From Budorcas taxicolor (Eukaryota; Chordata; Mammalia; Artiodactyla; Bovidae): DNA of 64,000 bases. This document shows, piece after piece, positions 48,869-61,671 of the stretch. Under the pieces are notes generated by a model, which did no database searches, was not told the DNA's origin, and saw only the letters and a program-made list of their open reading frames with translations. The DNA lies in the NCBI RefSeq assembly GCF_023091745.1, contig NW_026291792.1, positions 558,001-622,000 of the forward strand. The letters run 5' to 3'. The translations under genes were made by a program, and so were the position numbers. How positions within the stretch are numbered: position 1 is the stretch's first letter; every line of letters begins with the position of its first letter.

Positions 48869-51800
48869 TCCTCTTCCCCCGAGGAGGCTCGCTTCCCGCA
48901 TGCTGTGCACTAGGCTTCCAGGCGGGGGCGCCCCGCGCTTCCTGCAGGTCTCGGCTCAGGGGCTGCTTCCCCTGAGCTGGGGCTGTGGGCGGGAGCCCAG
49001 ACACGCAGGGGCAGGCCCCAACCACCTGCACACGTCTCTGCTGGGGAGGAGAGCCCCAGGGAAATGACGTCTGTCAGGCAAATTCCGGGTGCCCACGGAG
49101 TCAGCCTCCGGGTGTGTGGGGCTGCAGACCACAGCCAGGGGACCTGGGAGCCTTGTGCTCTCGGTGCGGCGCTGAGTCTGGGCGGCCAAGCAACCGCTGG
49201 AGGAGCCCTGCACTTGCCCTCCCCTTCCTCTAATAGAGCCCTCACAGCTGGAGCGCTGGCAGGGTGCAAGCCACCGACCCCAAAGCCGTCCCCAAGGACG
49301 CCTGGGGCCTGGCTGCAAAGGCAAGCCAGGAGCGGAGCTGAGGCCAGGAAGGCACCAGTGGCCTCTCCCAGCATCGCACAGCCTGCTCCTTCCTGGGCAG
49401 GAAGGCTAGCAGCGAGGCAAGCCTGGGCGACTCTCGCCCACGACAGAGCTGCCTCGCTCAAGCAACTTGACTAGATCCGGCCTCTGAGAAGAGCTGGAGC
49501 TCTGCGGTACTGGACGCGCACTTGGCTCCGCCCAAGCAGGGATTGCAGCTGTAAGCGGCTTGGCTCCCTCGACTCTTCCCAAGGAGGCTCGCGTCCCCGC
49601 GAACTGTGCACGTGGCTTCCAGGCAGGGACGCCCCTCGCCTCCTGCAGGTCTTGGCTCAGGGGCTGCTTCCACTGAGCTGGGGCTGTGGGCGGGAGCCCA
49701 GACACACAGGGGCAGCCCCAACCTCCTGCACACGTCTCTGCAGGGGAGAAGAGCACTCGGGAAATGACGACGGTCAGGCACCTTCTGGGCGCTCACGGAG
49801 TCAGCATCCGGGTGTGTGGGGCTGCAGACCCCAGCCAGGGGCCCTGGGAGCCTGGCGATCTCCGTGCTGTGCTTAGTCTGGAAGGCGGAGCAACCGCTGG
49901 AGGAGCCCTGCAGTTGCCATTCCCTGCCCTATGACAGAGCTCTCACTCCTGGAGCCCTTGGCAGTGTGCAACACACCGGCCCCTAAATCCAGTGCAAGAC
50001 GCCTGGGGACTAGGTGCAAAGGCAAGGCAGGAGTGGAGCCGAGGCCAGGAAGGCGCCAGTAGCGTCTCCCAGTCTCGCGCAGCCTGCTCCTTCCTGGTCA
50101 GGAAGCCTAGACGCGAGGCAAGTCTGGGCCAGGCTCTCCCTGGGCAGAGCAGCCTCACGCCAGCAACTCTGCCACATCGGGCCTCTGAGGAAAGCTGGAG
50201 CTCTGCCGTACTGGAGGCGCACAGGGCTCCGCCCAAGAAGGGATTGCAGCCACACGCAGCAGGGCTGCCTCCTCTTCCCCCAGGAGACTAGCTGCCAGTA
50301 TGCTGTGCACTAGGCTTCCAGGCGGGGGCGCCCCGCTCTTCCTGCAGGTCTTGGCTCAGGGGCTGCTTCCCCTGAGCTGGGGCTGTGGGCGGGAACCCAG
50401 AAATGAAGGGGCAGGCCCCAACCTCCTGCACACGTCTCTGCTGGGGAGGAGAGCGCTAGGGAAATGACATCTGTCAGGCAACTTCTGGGTGCCCACGGAT
50501 TCAGCCTCCGGGTGTGTGGGGCTGCAGACCCCAGCCAGGGGCCCTGGGAGCCTGGTGCTCTCCGTGCTGTGCTGAGGCTGGGCGGCCAAGCAACCGCTGT
50601 AAGAGCCCTGCAGTTGCCATTCCCTGCCCTATGACAGAGCTCTCACTGCTGGAGCCCTTGGCAGTGTGCAACACACCGGCCTCTAAAGCCACTGCAAGGA
50701 TGCCTGGGGACTAGGTGCAAAGGCAAGGCAGGAGTGGAGCCGAGGCCAGGAAGGCGCCAGTAGCGTCTCCCAGTCTCGCGCAGCCTGCTCCTTCCTGGTC
50801 AGGAAGCCTAGACGCGACGCAAGTCTGGCAAGGCTCATCCAGGGCAGAGCAGCCCCACGCCAGCAACTCTGCCAGATCTGGCCTCTGAGCAGAGCTGGAG
50901 CTCTGCCGTCCTGGAGGCGCACTGGGCTCCGGCCAAGAAGTGATCGCAGCCGCACGCAGCTGGGCTGCTCCTCTTCCCCCGAGGAGGCTCGCTTCCCGCA
51001 TGCTGTGCACTAGGCTTCCAGGCGGGGGCGCCCCGCGCTTCCTGCAGGTCTCGGCTCAGGGGCTGCTTCCCCTGAGCTGGGGCTGTGGGCGGGAGCCCAG
51101 ACACGCAGGGGCAGGCCCCAACCACCTGCACACGTCTCTGCTGGGGAGGAGAGCCCCAGAGAAATGACGTCTGTCAGGCAAATTCCGGGTGCCCACGGAG
51201 TCAGCCTCCGGGTGTGTGGGGCTGCAGACCACAGCCAGGGGACCTGGGAGCCTTGTGCTCTCGGTGCGGCGCTGAGTCTGGGCGGCCAAGCAACCGCTGG
51301 AGGAGCCCTGCACTTGCCCTCCCCTTCCTCTAATAGAGCCCTCACAGCTGGAGCGCTGGCAGGGTGCAAGCCACCGACCCCAAAGCCGTCCCCAAGGACG
51401 CCTGGGGCCTGGCTGCAAAGGCAAGGCAGGAGCGGAGCTGAGGACAGGAAGGCGCCAGTGGCCTCTCCCAGCATCGCACAGCCTGCTCCTTCCTGGGCAG
51501 GAAGGCTAGCAGCGAGGCAAGCCTGGGCGACTCTCGCCCACGGCAGAGCTGCCTCGCGCAAGCAACTTGACAGATCCGGCCTCTGAGAAGAGCTGGAGCT
51601 CTGCGGTACTGGACGCGCACTCGGCTCCGCCCAAGCAGGGATTGCAGCTGCAAGCGGCTTGGCTCCCTCGACTCTTCCCAAGGAGGCTCGCGTCCCCGCG
51701 AACTGTGCACGTGGCTTCCAGGCAGGGACGCCCCGCGCCTCCTGCAGGTCTTGGCTCAGGGGCTGCTTCCCCTGAGCTGGGGCTGTGGGCGGGAGCCCAG

Positions 51801-54800
51801 ACACGAAGGGGCAGCCCCAACCTCCTGCACACGTCTCTGCAGGGGAGGAGAGCACTCGGGAAATGACGTCTGTCAGGCACCTTCTGGGCGCTCACGGAGT
51901 CAGCATCCGGGTGTGTGGGGCTGCAGACCCCAGCCAGGGGCCCTGGGAGCCTGGTGCTCTCCGTGCTGTGCTTAGTCTGGAAGGCCGAGCAGCCGCTGTA
52001 AGAGCCCTGCAGTTGCCATTCCCTGCCCTATGACAGAGCTCTCACTGCTGGAGCCCTTGGCAGTGTTCAACACACCGGCCTCTAAAGCCACTGCAAGGAT
52101 GCCCGGGGACTAGGTGCAAAGGCAAGGCAGGAGTGGAGCCGAGGCCAGAAAGGCGCCAGTAGCGTCTCCCAGTCTCGCGCAGCCTGCTCCTGCCTGGTCA
52201 GGAAGCCTAGACGCGAGGCAAGTCTGGGCAAGGCTCGCCCAGGGCAGAGCAGCCCCACGCCAGCAACTCTGCCAGATCTGGCCTCTGAGCAGAGCTGGAG
52301 CTCTGCCGTCCTGGAGGCGCACTGGGCTCCGGCCAAGAAGTGATCGCAGCCGCACGCAGCTGGGCTGCCTCCTCTTCCCCCAAGGAGGCTCGCTTCCCGC
52401 ATGCTGTGCACTAGGCTTCCAGGCGGGGGCGCCCCGCGCTTCCTGCAGGTCTCGGCTCAGGGGCTGCTTCCCCTGAGCTGGGGCTGTGGGCGGGAGCCCA
52501 GACACGCAGGGGCAGGCCCCAACCACCTGCACAGGTCTCTGCTGGGGAGGAGAGCCCCAGGGAAATGACGTCTGTCAGGCAAATTCCGGGTGCCCACGGA
52601 GTCAGCCTCCAGGTGTGTGGGGCTGCAGACCACAGCCAGGGGACCTGGGAGCCTTGTGCTCTCGGTGCGGCGCTGAGTCTGGGCGGCCAAGCAACCGCTG
52701 GAGGAGCCCTGCACTTGCCCTCCCCTTCCTCTAATAGAGCCCTCACAGCTGGAGCGCTGGCAGGGTGCAAGCCACCGACCCCAAAGCCGTCCCCAAGGAC
52801 GCCTGGGGCCTGGCTGCAAAGGCAAGGCAGGAGCGGAGCTGAGGCCAGGAAGGCGCCAGTGGCCTCTCCCAGCATCGCACAGCCTGCTCCTTCCTGGGCA
52901 GGAAGGCTAGCAGCGAGGCAAGCCTGGGCGACTCTCGCCCACGACAGAGCTGCCTCGCTCAAGCAACTTGACTAGATCCGGCCTCTGAGAAGAGCTGGAG
53001 CTCTGCGGTACTGGACGCGCACTCGGCTCCGCCCAAGCAGGGATTGCAGCTGCAAGCGGCTTGGCTCCCTCGACTCTTCCCAAGGAGGCTCGCGTCCCCG
53101 CGAACTGTGCACGTGGCTTCCAGGCAGGGACGCCCCGCGCCTCCTGCAGGTCTTGACTCAGGGGCTGCTTCCCCTGAGCTGGGGCTGTGGGCGGGAGCCC
53201 AGACACGCAGGGGCAGCCCCAACCTCCTGCACACGTCTCTGCAGGGGAGGAGAGCACTCGGGAAATGACGTCTGTCAGGCACCTTCTGGGCGCTCACGAG
53301 GTCAGCATCCGGGTGTGTGGGGCTGCAGACCCCAGCCCGGGGCCCTGGGAGCCTGGTGCTCTCCGTGCTGTGCTTAGTCTGGAAGGCCGAGCAGCCGCTG
53401 TAAGAGCCCTGCAGTTGCCATTCCCTGCCCTATGACAGAGCTCTCACTGCTGGAGCCCTTGGCAGTGTGCAACACACCGGCCCCTAAATCCAGTGCAAGA
53501 CGCCTGGGGACTAGGTGCAAAGGCAAGGCAGGAGTGGAGCCGAGGCCAGGAAGGCGCCAGTAGCGTCTCCCAGTCTCTCGCAGCCTGCTCCTTCCTGGTC
53601 AGGAAGCCTAGACGCGAGGCAAGTCTGGGCAAGGCTCGCCCAGGGCAGAGCAGCCCCACGCCAGCAACTCTGCCAGATCTGGCCTCTGAGCAGAGCTGGA
53701 GCTCTGCCGTCCTGGAGGCGCACTGGGCTCCGGCCAAGAAGTGATCGCAGCCGCACGCAGCTGGGCTGCCTCCTCTTCCCCCGAGGAGGCTCGCTTCCTG
53801 CATGCTGTGCACTAGGCTTCCAGGCGGGGGCGCCCCGCGCTTCCTGCAGGTCTCGGCTCAGGGGCTGCTTCCCCTGAGCTGGGGCTGTGGGCGGGAGCCC
53901 AGACACGCAGGGGCAGGCCCCAACCACCTGCACACGTCTCTGCTGGGGAGGAGAGCCCCAGGGAAATGACGTCTGTCAGGCAAATTCCGGGTGCCCACGG
54001 AGTCAGCCTCCGGGTGTGTGGGGCTGCAGACCACAGCCAGGGGACCTGGGAGCCTTGTGCTCTCGGTGCGGCGCTGAGTCTGGGCGGCCAAGCAACCGCT
54101 GGAGGAGCCCTGCACTTGCCCTCCCCTTCCTCTAATAGAGCCCTCACAGCTGGAGCGCTGGCAGGGTCGAAGCTACCGACCCCAAAGCCGTCCCCAAGGA
54201 CGCCTGGGGCCTGGCTGCAAAGGCAAGGCAGGAGCGGAGCTGAGGCCAGGAAGGCGCCAGTGGCCTCTCCCAGCATCGCACAGCCTGCTCCTTCCTGGGC
54301 AGGAAGGCTAGCAGCGAGGCAAGCCTGGGCGACTCTCGCCCACGGCAGAGCTGCCTCGCGCAAGCAACTTGACTAGATCCGGCCTCTGAGAAGAGCTGGA
54401 ATTCTGCGGTACTGGACGCGCACTCGGCTCCGCCCAAGCAGGGATTACAGCTGCAAGCGGCTTGGCTCCCTCGACTCTTCCCAAGGAGGCTCGCGTCCCC
54501 ACGAACTGTGCACGTGGCTTCCAGGCAGGGACGCCCCGCGCCTCCTGCAGGTCTTGGCTCAGGGGCTGCTTCCACTGAGCTGGGGCTGTGGGCGGGAGCC
54601 CAGACACACAGGGGCAGCCCCAACCTCCTGCACACGTCTCTGCAAGGGAGGAGAGCACTCAGGAAATGACGTCTGTCAGGCACCTTCTGGGCGCTCACGG
54701 AGTCAGCATCCGGGTGTGTGGGGCTGCAGACCCCAGCCAGGGGCCCTGGGAGCCTGGTGCTCTCCGTGCTGTGCTTAGTCTGGAAGGCCGAGCAACCGCT

Positions 54801-55172
54801 GTAAGAGCCCTGCAGTTGCCATTCCCTGCCCTATGACAGAGCTCTCACTGCTGGAGCCCTTGGCAGTGTGCAACACACCGGCCTCTAAAGCCACTGCAAG
54901 GATGCCCGGGGACTAGGTGCAAAGGCAAGGCAGGAGTGGAGCCGAGGCCAGGAAGGCGCCAGTAGCGTCTCCCAGTCTCGCGCAGCCTGCTCCTTCCTGG
55001 TCAGGAAGCCTAGACGCGAGGCAAGTCTGGGCAAGGCTCGCCCAGGGCAGAGCAGCCCCACGCCAGCAACTCTGCCAGATCTGGCCTCTGAGCAGAGCTG
55101 GAGCTCTGCCGTCCTGGAGGCGCACTGGGCTCCGGCCAAGAAGTGATCGCAGCCGCACGCAGCTGGGCTGCC
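48869..55172. repeat. Nine-monomer HOR block, copy 1 (6,304 bp)
   Basis: Order B, A/C, C/A, B, A, B, A2, B, A, read from the B mark at 49,064. All private variants recur 6,304 bp later: 'gcaagccaggag' (49,322 and 55,626), 'cacttggctccgcc' (49,520s and 55,824), 'agcccggggccctgg' (53,333 and 59,637), 'ggaattctgcgg' (54,400 and 60,704). The left breakpoint is ambiguous between ~48,869, where a 1-bp indel (gctgctcc versus gctgcctcc) separates the flanks, and ~49,320. Confidence 0.88.
50130..50590. repeat. C-type segment, copy 2
   Basis: Same divergent segment 2,100 bp (three monomers) after copy 1. It differs from copy 1 at a few bases: 'cctctgaggaaagc' instead of 'cctctgagcaaagc', a 1-bp deletion giving 'cccccaggagactag', 'gcaggccccaacc', and 'gctgaggctggg'. 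These states are shared with copy 3, so copies 2 and 3 are sisters. Confidence 0.85.
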
Positions 55173-58100
55173 TCCTCTTCCCCCGAGGAGGCTCGCTTCC
55201 CGCATGCTGTGCACTAGGCTTCCAGGCGGGGGCGCCCCGCGCTTCCTGCAGGTCTCGGCTCAGGGGCTGCTTCCCCTGAGCTGGGGCTGTGGGCGGGAGC
55301 CCAGACACGCAGGGGCAGGCCCCAACCACCTGCACACGTCTCTGCTGGGGAGGAGAGCCCCAGGGAAATGACGTCTGTCAGGCAAATTCCGGGTGCCCAC
55401 GGAGTCAGCCTCCGGGTGTGTGGGGCTGCAGACCACAGCCAGGGGACCTGGGAGCCTTGTGCTCTCGGTGCGGCGCTGAGTCTGGGCGGCCAAGCAACCG
55501 CTGGAGGAGCCCTGCACTTGCCCTCCCCTTCCTCTAATAGAGCCCTCACAGCTGGAGCGCTGGCAGGGTGCAAGCCACCGACCCCAAAGCCGTCCCCAAG
55601 GACGCCTGGGGCCTGGCTGCAAAGGCAAGCCAGGAGCGGAGCTGAGGCCAGGAAGGCACCAGTGGCCTCTCCCAGCATCGCACAGCCTGCTCCTTCCTGG
55701 GCAGGAAGGCTAGCAGCGAGGCAAGCCTGGGCGACTCTCGCCCACGACAGAGCTGCCTCGCTCAAGCAACTTGACTAGATCCGGCCTCTGAGAAGAGCTG
55801 GAGCTCTGCGGTACTGGACGCGCACTTGGCTCCGCCCAAGCAGGGATTGCAGCTGTAAGCGGCTTGGCTCCCTCGACTCTTCCCAAGGAGGCTCGCGTCC
55901 CCGCGAACTGTGCACGTGGCTTCCAGGCAGGGACGCCCCTCGCCTCCTGCAGGTCTTGGCTCAGGGGCTGCTTCCACTGAGCTGGGGCTGTGGGCGGGAG
56001 CCCAGACACACAGGGGCAGCCCCAACCTCCTGCACACGTCTCTGCAGGGGAGAAGAGCACTCGGGAAATGACGACGGTCAGGCACCTTCTGGGCGCTCAC
56101 GGAGTCAGCATCCGGGTGTGTGGGGCTGCAGACCCCAGCCAGGGGCCCTGGGAGCCTGGCGATCTCCGTGCTGTGCTTAGTCTGGAAGGCGGAGCAACCG
56201 CTGGAGGAGCCCTGCAGTTGCCATTCCCTGCCCTATGACAGAGCTCTCACTCCTGGAGCCCTTGGCAGTGTGCAACACACCGGCCCCTAAATCCAGTGCA
56301 AGACGCCTGGGGACTAGGTGCAAAGGCAAGGCAGGAGTGGAGCCGAGGCCAGGAAGGCGCCAGTAGCGTCTCCCAGTCTCGCGCAGCCTGCTCCTTCCTG
56401 GTCAGGAAGCCTAGACGCGAGGCAAGTCTGGGCCAGGCTCTCCCTGGGCAGAGCAGCCTCACGCCAGCAACTCTGCCACATCGGGCCTCTGAGGAAAGCT
56501 GGAGCTCTGCTGTACTGGAGGCGCACAGGGCTCCGCCCAAGAAGGGATTGCAGCCACACGCAGCAGGGCTGCCTCCTCTTCCCCCAGGAGACTAGCTGCC
56601 AGTATGCTGTGCACTAGGCTTCCAGGCGGGGGCGCCCCGCTCTTCCTGCAGGTCTTGGCTCAGGGGCTGCTTCCCCTGAGCTGGGGCTGTGGGCGGGAAC
56701 CCAGAAATGAAGGGGCAGGCCCCAACCTCCTGCACACGTCTCTGCTGGGGAGGAGAGCGCTAGGGAAATGACATCTGTCAGGCAACTTCTGGGTGCCCAC
56801 GGATTCAGCCTCCGGGTGTGTGGGGCTGCAGACCCCAGCCAGGGGCCCTGGGAGCCTGGTGCTCTCCGTGCTGTGCTGAGGCTGGGCGGCCAAGCAACCG
56901 CTGTAAGAGCCCTGCAGTTGCCATTCCCTGCCCTATGACAGAGCTCTCACTGCTGGAGCCCTTGGCAGTGTGCAACACACCGGCCTCTAAAGCCACTGCA
57001 AGGATGCCTGGGGACTAGGTGCAAAGGCAAGGCAGGAGTGGAGCCGAGGCCAGGAAGGCGCCAGTAGCGTCTCCCAGTCTCGCGCAGCCTGCTCCTTCCT
57101 GGTCAGGAAGCCTAGACGCGACGCAAGTCTGGCAAGGCTCATCCAGGGCAGAGCAGCCCCACGCCAGCAACTCTGCCAGATCTGGCCTCTGAGCAGAGCT
57201 GGAGCTCTGCCGTCCTGGAGGCGCACTGGGCTCCGGCCAAGAAGTGATCGCAGCCGCACGCAGCTGGGCTGCTCCTCTTCCCCCGAGGAGGCTCGCTTCC
57301 CGCATGCTGTGCACTAGGCTTCCAGGCGGGGGCGCCCCGCGCTTCCTGCAGGTCTCGGCTCAGGGGCTGCTTCCCCTGAGCTGGGGCTGTGGGCGGGAGC
57401 CCAGACACGCAGGGGCAGGCCCCAACCACCTGCACACGTCTCTGCTGGGGAGGAGAGCCCCAGGGAAATGACGTCTGTCAGGCAAATTCCGGGTGCCCAC
57501 GGAGTCAGCCTCCGGGTGTGTGGGGCTGCAGACCACAGCCAGGGGACCTGGGAGCCTTGTGCTCTCGGTGCGGCGCTGAGTCTGGGCGGCCAAGCAACCG
57601 CTGGAGGAGCCCTGCACTTGCCCTCCCCTTCCTCTAATAGAGCCCTCACAGCTGGAGCGCTGGCAGGGTGCAAGCCACCGACCCCAAAGCCGTCCCCAAG
57701 GACGCCTGGGGCCTGGCTGCAAAGGCAAGGCAGGAGCGGAGCTGAGGACAGGAAGGCGCCAGTGGCCTCTCCCAGCATCGCACAGCCTGCTCCTTCCTGG
57801 GCAGGAAGGCTAGCAGCGAGGCAAGCCTGGGCGACTCTCGCCCACGGCAGAGCTGCCTCGCGCAAGCAACTTGACAGATCCGGCCTCTGAGAAGAGCTGG
57901 AGCTCTGCGGTACTGGACGCGCACTCGGCTCCGCCCAAGCAGGGATTGCAGCTGCAAGCGGCTTGGCTCCCTCGACTCTTCCCAAGGAGGCTCGCGTCCC
58001 CGCGAACTGTGCACGTGGCTTCCAGGCAGGGACGCCCCGCGCCTCCTGCAGGTCTTGGCTCAGGGGCTGCTTCCCCTGAGCTGGGGCTGTGGGCGGGAGC

Positions 58101-61100
58101 CCAGACACGAAGGGGCAGCCCCAACCTCCTGCACACGTCTCTGCAGGGGAGGAGAGCACTCGGGAAATGACGTCTGTCAGGCACCTTCTGGGCGCTCACG
58201 GAGTCAGCATCCGGGTGTGTGGGGCTGCAGACCCCAGCCAGGGGCCCTGGGAGCCTGGTGCTCTCCGTGCTGTGCTTAGTCTGGAAGGCCGAGCAGCCGC
58301 TGTAAGAGCCCTGCAGTTGCCATTCCCTGCCCTATGACAGAGCTCTCACTGCTGGAGCCCTTGGCAGTGTTCAACACACCGGCCTCTAAAGCCACTGCAA
58401 GGATGCCCGGGGACTAGGTGCAAAGGCAAGGCAGGAGTGGAGCCGAGGCCAGAAAGGCGCCAGTAGCGTCTCCCAGTCTCGCGCAGCCTGCTCCTGCCTG
58501 GTCAGGAAGCCTAGACGCGAGGCAAGTCTGGGCAAGGCTCGCCCAGGGCAGAGCAGCCCCACGCCAGCAACTCTGCCAGATCTGGCCTCTGAGCAGAGCT
58601 GGAGCTCTGCCGTCCTGGAGGCGCACTGGGCTCCGGCCAAGAAGTGATCGCAGCCGCACGCAGCTGGGCTGCCTCCTCTTCCCCCAAGGAGGCTCGCTTC
58701 CCGCATGCTGTGCACTAGGCTTCCAGGCGGGGGCGCCCCGCGCTTCCTGCAGGTCTCGGCTCAGGGGCTGCTTCCCCTGAGCTGGGGCTGTGGGCGGGAG
58801 CCCAGACACGCAGGGGCAGGCCCCAACCACCTGCACAGGTCTCTGCTGGGGAGGAGAGCCCCAGGGAAATGACGTCTGTCAGGCAAATTCCGGGTGCCCA
58901 CGGAGTCAGCCTCCAGGTGTGTGGGGCTGCAGACCACAGCCAGGGGACCTGGGAGCCTTGTGCTCTCGGTGCGGCGCTGAGTCTGGGCGGCCAAGCAACC
59001 GCTGGAGGAGCCCTGCACTTGCCCTCCCCTTCCTCTAATAGAGCCCTCACAGCTGGAGCGCTGGCAGGGTGCAAGCCACCGACCCCAAAGCCGTCCCCAA
59101 GGACGCCTGGGGCCTGGCTGCAAAGGCAAGGCAGGAGCGGAGCTGAGGCCAGGAAGGCGCCAGTGGCCTCTCCCAGCATCGCACAGCCTGCTCCTTCCTG
59201 GGCAGGAAGGCTAGCAGCGAGGCAAGCCTGGGCGACTCTCGCCCACGACAGAGCTGCCTCGCTCAAGCAACTTGACTAGATCCGGCCTCTGAGAAGAGCT
59301 GGAGCTCTGCGGTACTGGACGCGCACTCGGCTCCGCCCAAGCAGGGATTGCAGCTGCAAGCGGCTTGGCTCCCTCGACTCTTCCCAAGGAGGCTCGCGTC
59401 CCCGCGAACTGTGCACGTGGCTTCCAGGCAGGGACGCCCCGCGCCTCCTGCAGGTCTTGACTCAGGGGCTGCTTCCCCTGAGCTGGGGCTGTGGGCGGGA
59501 GCCCAGACACGCAGGGGCAGCCCCAACCTCCTGCACACGTCTCTGCAGGGGAGGAGAGCACTCGGGAAATGACGTCTGTCAGGCACCTTCTGGGCGCTCA
59601 CGAGGTCAGCATCCGGGTGTGTGGGGCTGCAGACCCCAGCCCGGGGCCCTGGGAGCCTGGTGCTCTCCGTGCTGTGCTTAGTCTGGAAGGCCGAGCAGCC
59701 GCTGTAAGAGCCCTGCAGTTGCCATTCCCTGCCCTATGACAGAGCTCTCACTGCTGGAGCCCTTGGCAGTGTGCAACACACCGGCCCCTAAATCCAGTGC
59801 AAGACGCCTGGGGACTAGGTGCAAAGGCAAGGCAGGAGTGGAGCCGAGGCCAGGAAGGCGCCAGTAGCGTCTCCCAGTCTCTCGCAGCCTGCTCCTTCCT
59901 GGTCAGGAAGCCTAGACGCGAGGCAAGTCTGGGCAAGGCTCGCCCAGGGCAGAGCAGCCTCACGCCAGCAACTCTGCCAGATCTGGCCTCTGAGCAGAGC
60001 TGGAGCTCTGCCGTCCTGGAGGCGCACTGGGCTCCGGCCAAGAAGTGATCGCAGCCGCACGCAGCTGGGCTGCCTCCTCTTCCCCCGAGGAGGCTCGCTT
60101 CCTGCATGCTGTGCACTAGGCTTCCAGGCGGGGGCGCCCCGCGCTTCCTGCAGGTCTCGGCTCAGGGGCTGCTTCCCCTGAGCTGGGGCTGTGGGCGGGA
60201 GCCCAGACACGCAGGGGCAGGCCCCAACCACCTGCACACGTCTCTGCTGGGGAGGAGAGCCCCAGGGAAATGACGTCTGTCAGGCAAATTCCGGGTGCCC
60301 ACGGAGTCAGCCTCCGGGTGTGTGGGGCTGCAGACCACAGCCAGGGGACCTGGGAGCCTTGTGCTCTCGGTGCGGCGCTGAGTCTGGGCGGCCAAGCAAC
60401 CGCTGGAGGAGCCCTGCACTTGCCCTCCCCTTCCTCTAATAGAGCCCTCACAGCTGGAGCGCTGGCAGGGTGCAAGCTACCGACCCCAAAGCCGTCCCCA
60501 AGGACGCCTGGGGCCTGGCTGCAAAGGCAAGGCAGGAGCGGAGCTGAGGCCAGGAAGGCGCCAGTGGCCTCTCCCAGCATCGCACAGCCTGCTCCTTCCT
60601 GGGCAGGAAGGCTAGCAGCGAGGCAAGCCTGGGCGACTCTCGCCCACGGCAGAGCTGCCTCGCGCAAGCAACTTGACTAGATCCGGCCTCTGAGAAGAGC
60701 TGGAATTCTGCGGTACTGGACGCGCACTCGGCTCCGCCCAAGCAGGGATTACAGCTGCAAGCGGCTTGGCTCCCTCGACTCTTCCCAAGGAGGCTCGCGT
60801 CCCCACGAACTGTGCACGTGGCTTCCAGGCAGGGACGCCCCGCGCCTCCTGCAGGTCTTGGCTCAGGGGCTGCTTCCACTGAGCTGGGGCTGTGGGCGGG
60901 AGCCCAGACACACAGGGGCAGCCCCAACCTCCTGCACACGTCTCTGCAAGGGAGGAGAGCACTCAGGAAATGACGTCTGTCAGGCACCTTCTGGGCGCTC
61001 ACGGAGTCAGCATCCAGGTGTGTGGGGCTGCAGACCCCAGCCAGGGGCCCTGGGAGCCTGGTGCTCTCCGTGCTGTGCTTAGTCTGGAAGGCCGAGCAAC

Positions 61101-61476
61101 CGCTGTAAGAGCCCTGCAGTTGCCATTCCCTGCCCTATGACAGAGCTCTCACTGCTGGAGCCCTTGGCAGTGTGCAACACACCGGCCTCTAAAGCCACTG
61201 CAAGGATGCCCGGGGACTAGGTGCAAAGGCAAGGCAGGAGTGGAGCCGAGGCCAGGAAGGCGCCAGTAGCGTCTCCCAGTCTCGCGCAGCCTGCTCCTTC
61301 CTGGTCAGGAAGCCTAGACGCGAGGCAAGTCTGGGCAAGGCTCGCCCAGGGCAGAGCAGCCCCACGCCAGCAACTCTGCCAGATCTGGCCTCTGAGCAGA
61401 GCTGGAGCTCTGCCGTCCTGGAGGCGCACTGGGCTCCGGCCAAGAAGTGATCGCAGCCGCACGCAGCTGGGCTGCC
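55173..61476. repeat. Nine-monomer HOR block, copy 2 (6,304 bp)
   Basis: Follows copy 1 directly. By eye I find only five differences: 50207C/56511T, 51160A/57464G, 53656C/59960T, CG/GC at 54168-54169 versus 60472-60473, and 54712G/61016A. This is not a full alignment. Identity continues past the nominal end to ~61,858, where 'gagtgctggc' departs from 'gagcgctggc' at 55,554. This is the homology-bounded ambiguity expected after unequal crossing-over. Confidence 0.88.
56434..56894. repeat. C-type segment, copy 3
   Basis: Lies exactly 6,304 bp after copy 2 as part of the nine-monomer tandem duplication. I see one difference from copy 2, a C-to-T at 56,511 (copy 2 base 50,207) in a CpG. The next C segment would be expected about 700 bp past 63,773, beyond the window. 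Confidence 0.85.
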
Positions 61477-61671
61477 TCCTCTTCCCCCGAGGAGGCTCGC
61501 TTCCCGCATGCTGTGCACTAGGCTTCCAGGCGGGGGCGCCCCGCGCTTCCTGCAGGTCTCGGCTCAGGGGCTGCTTCCCCTGAGCTGGGGCTGTGGGCGG
61601 GAGCCCAGACACGCAGGGGCAGGCCCCAACCACCTGCACACGTCTCTGCTGGGGAGGAGAGCCCCAGGGAA

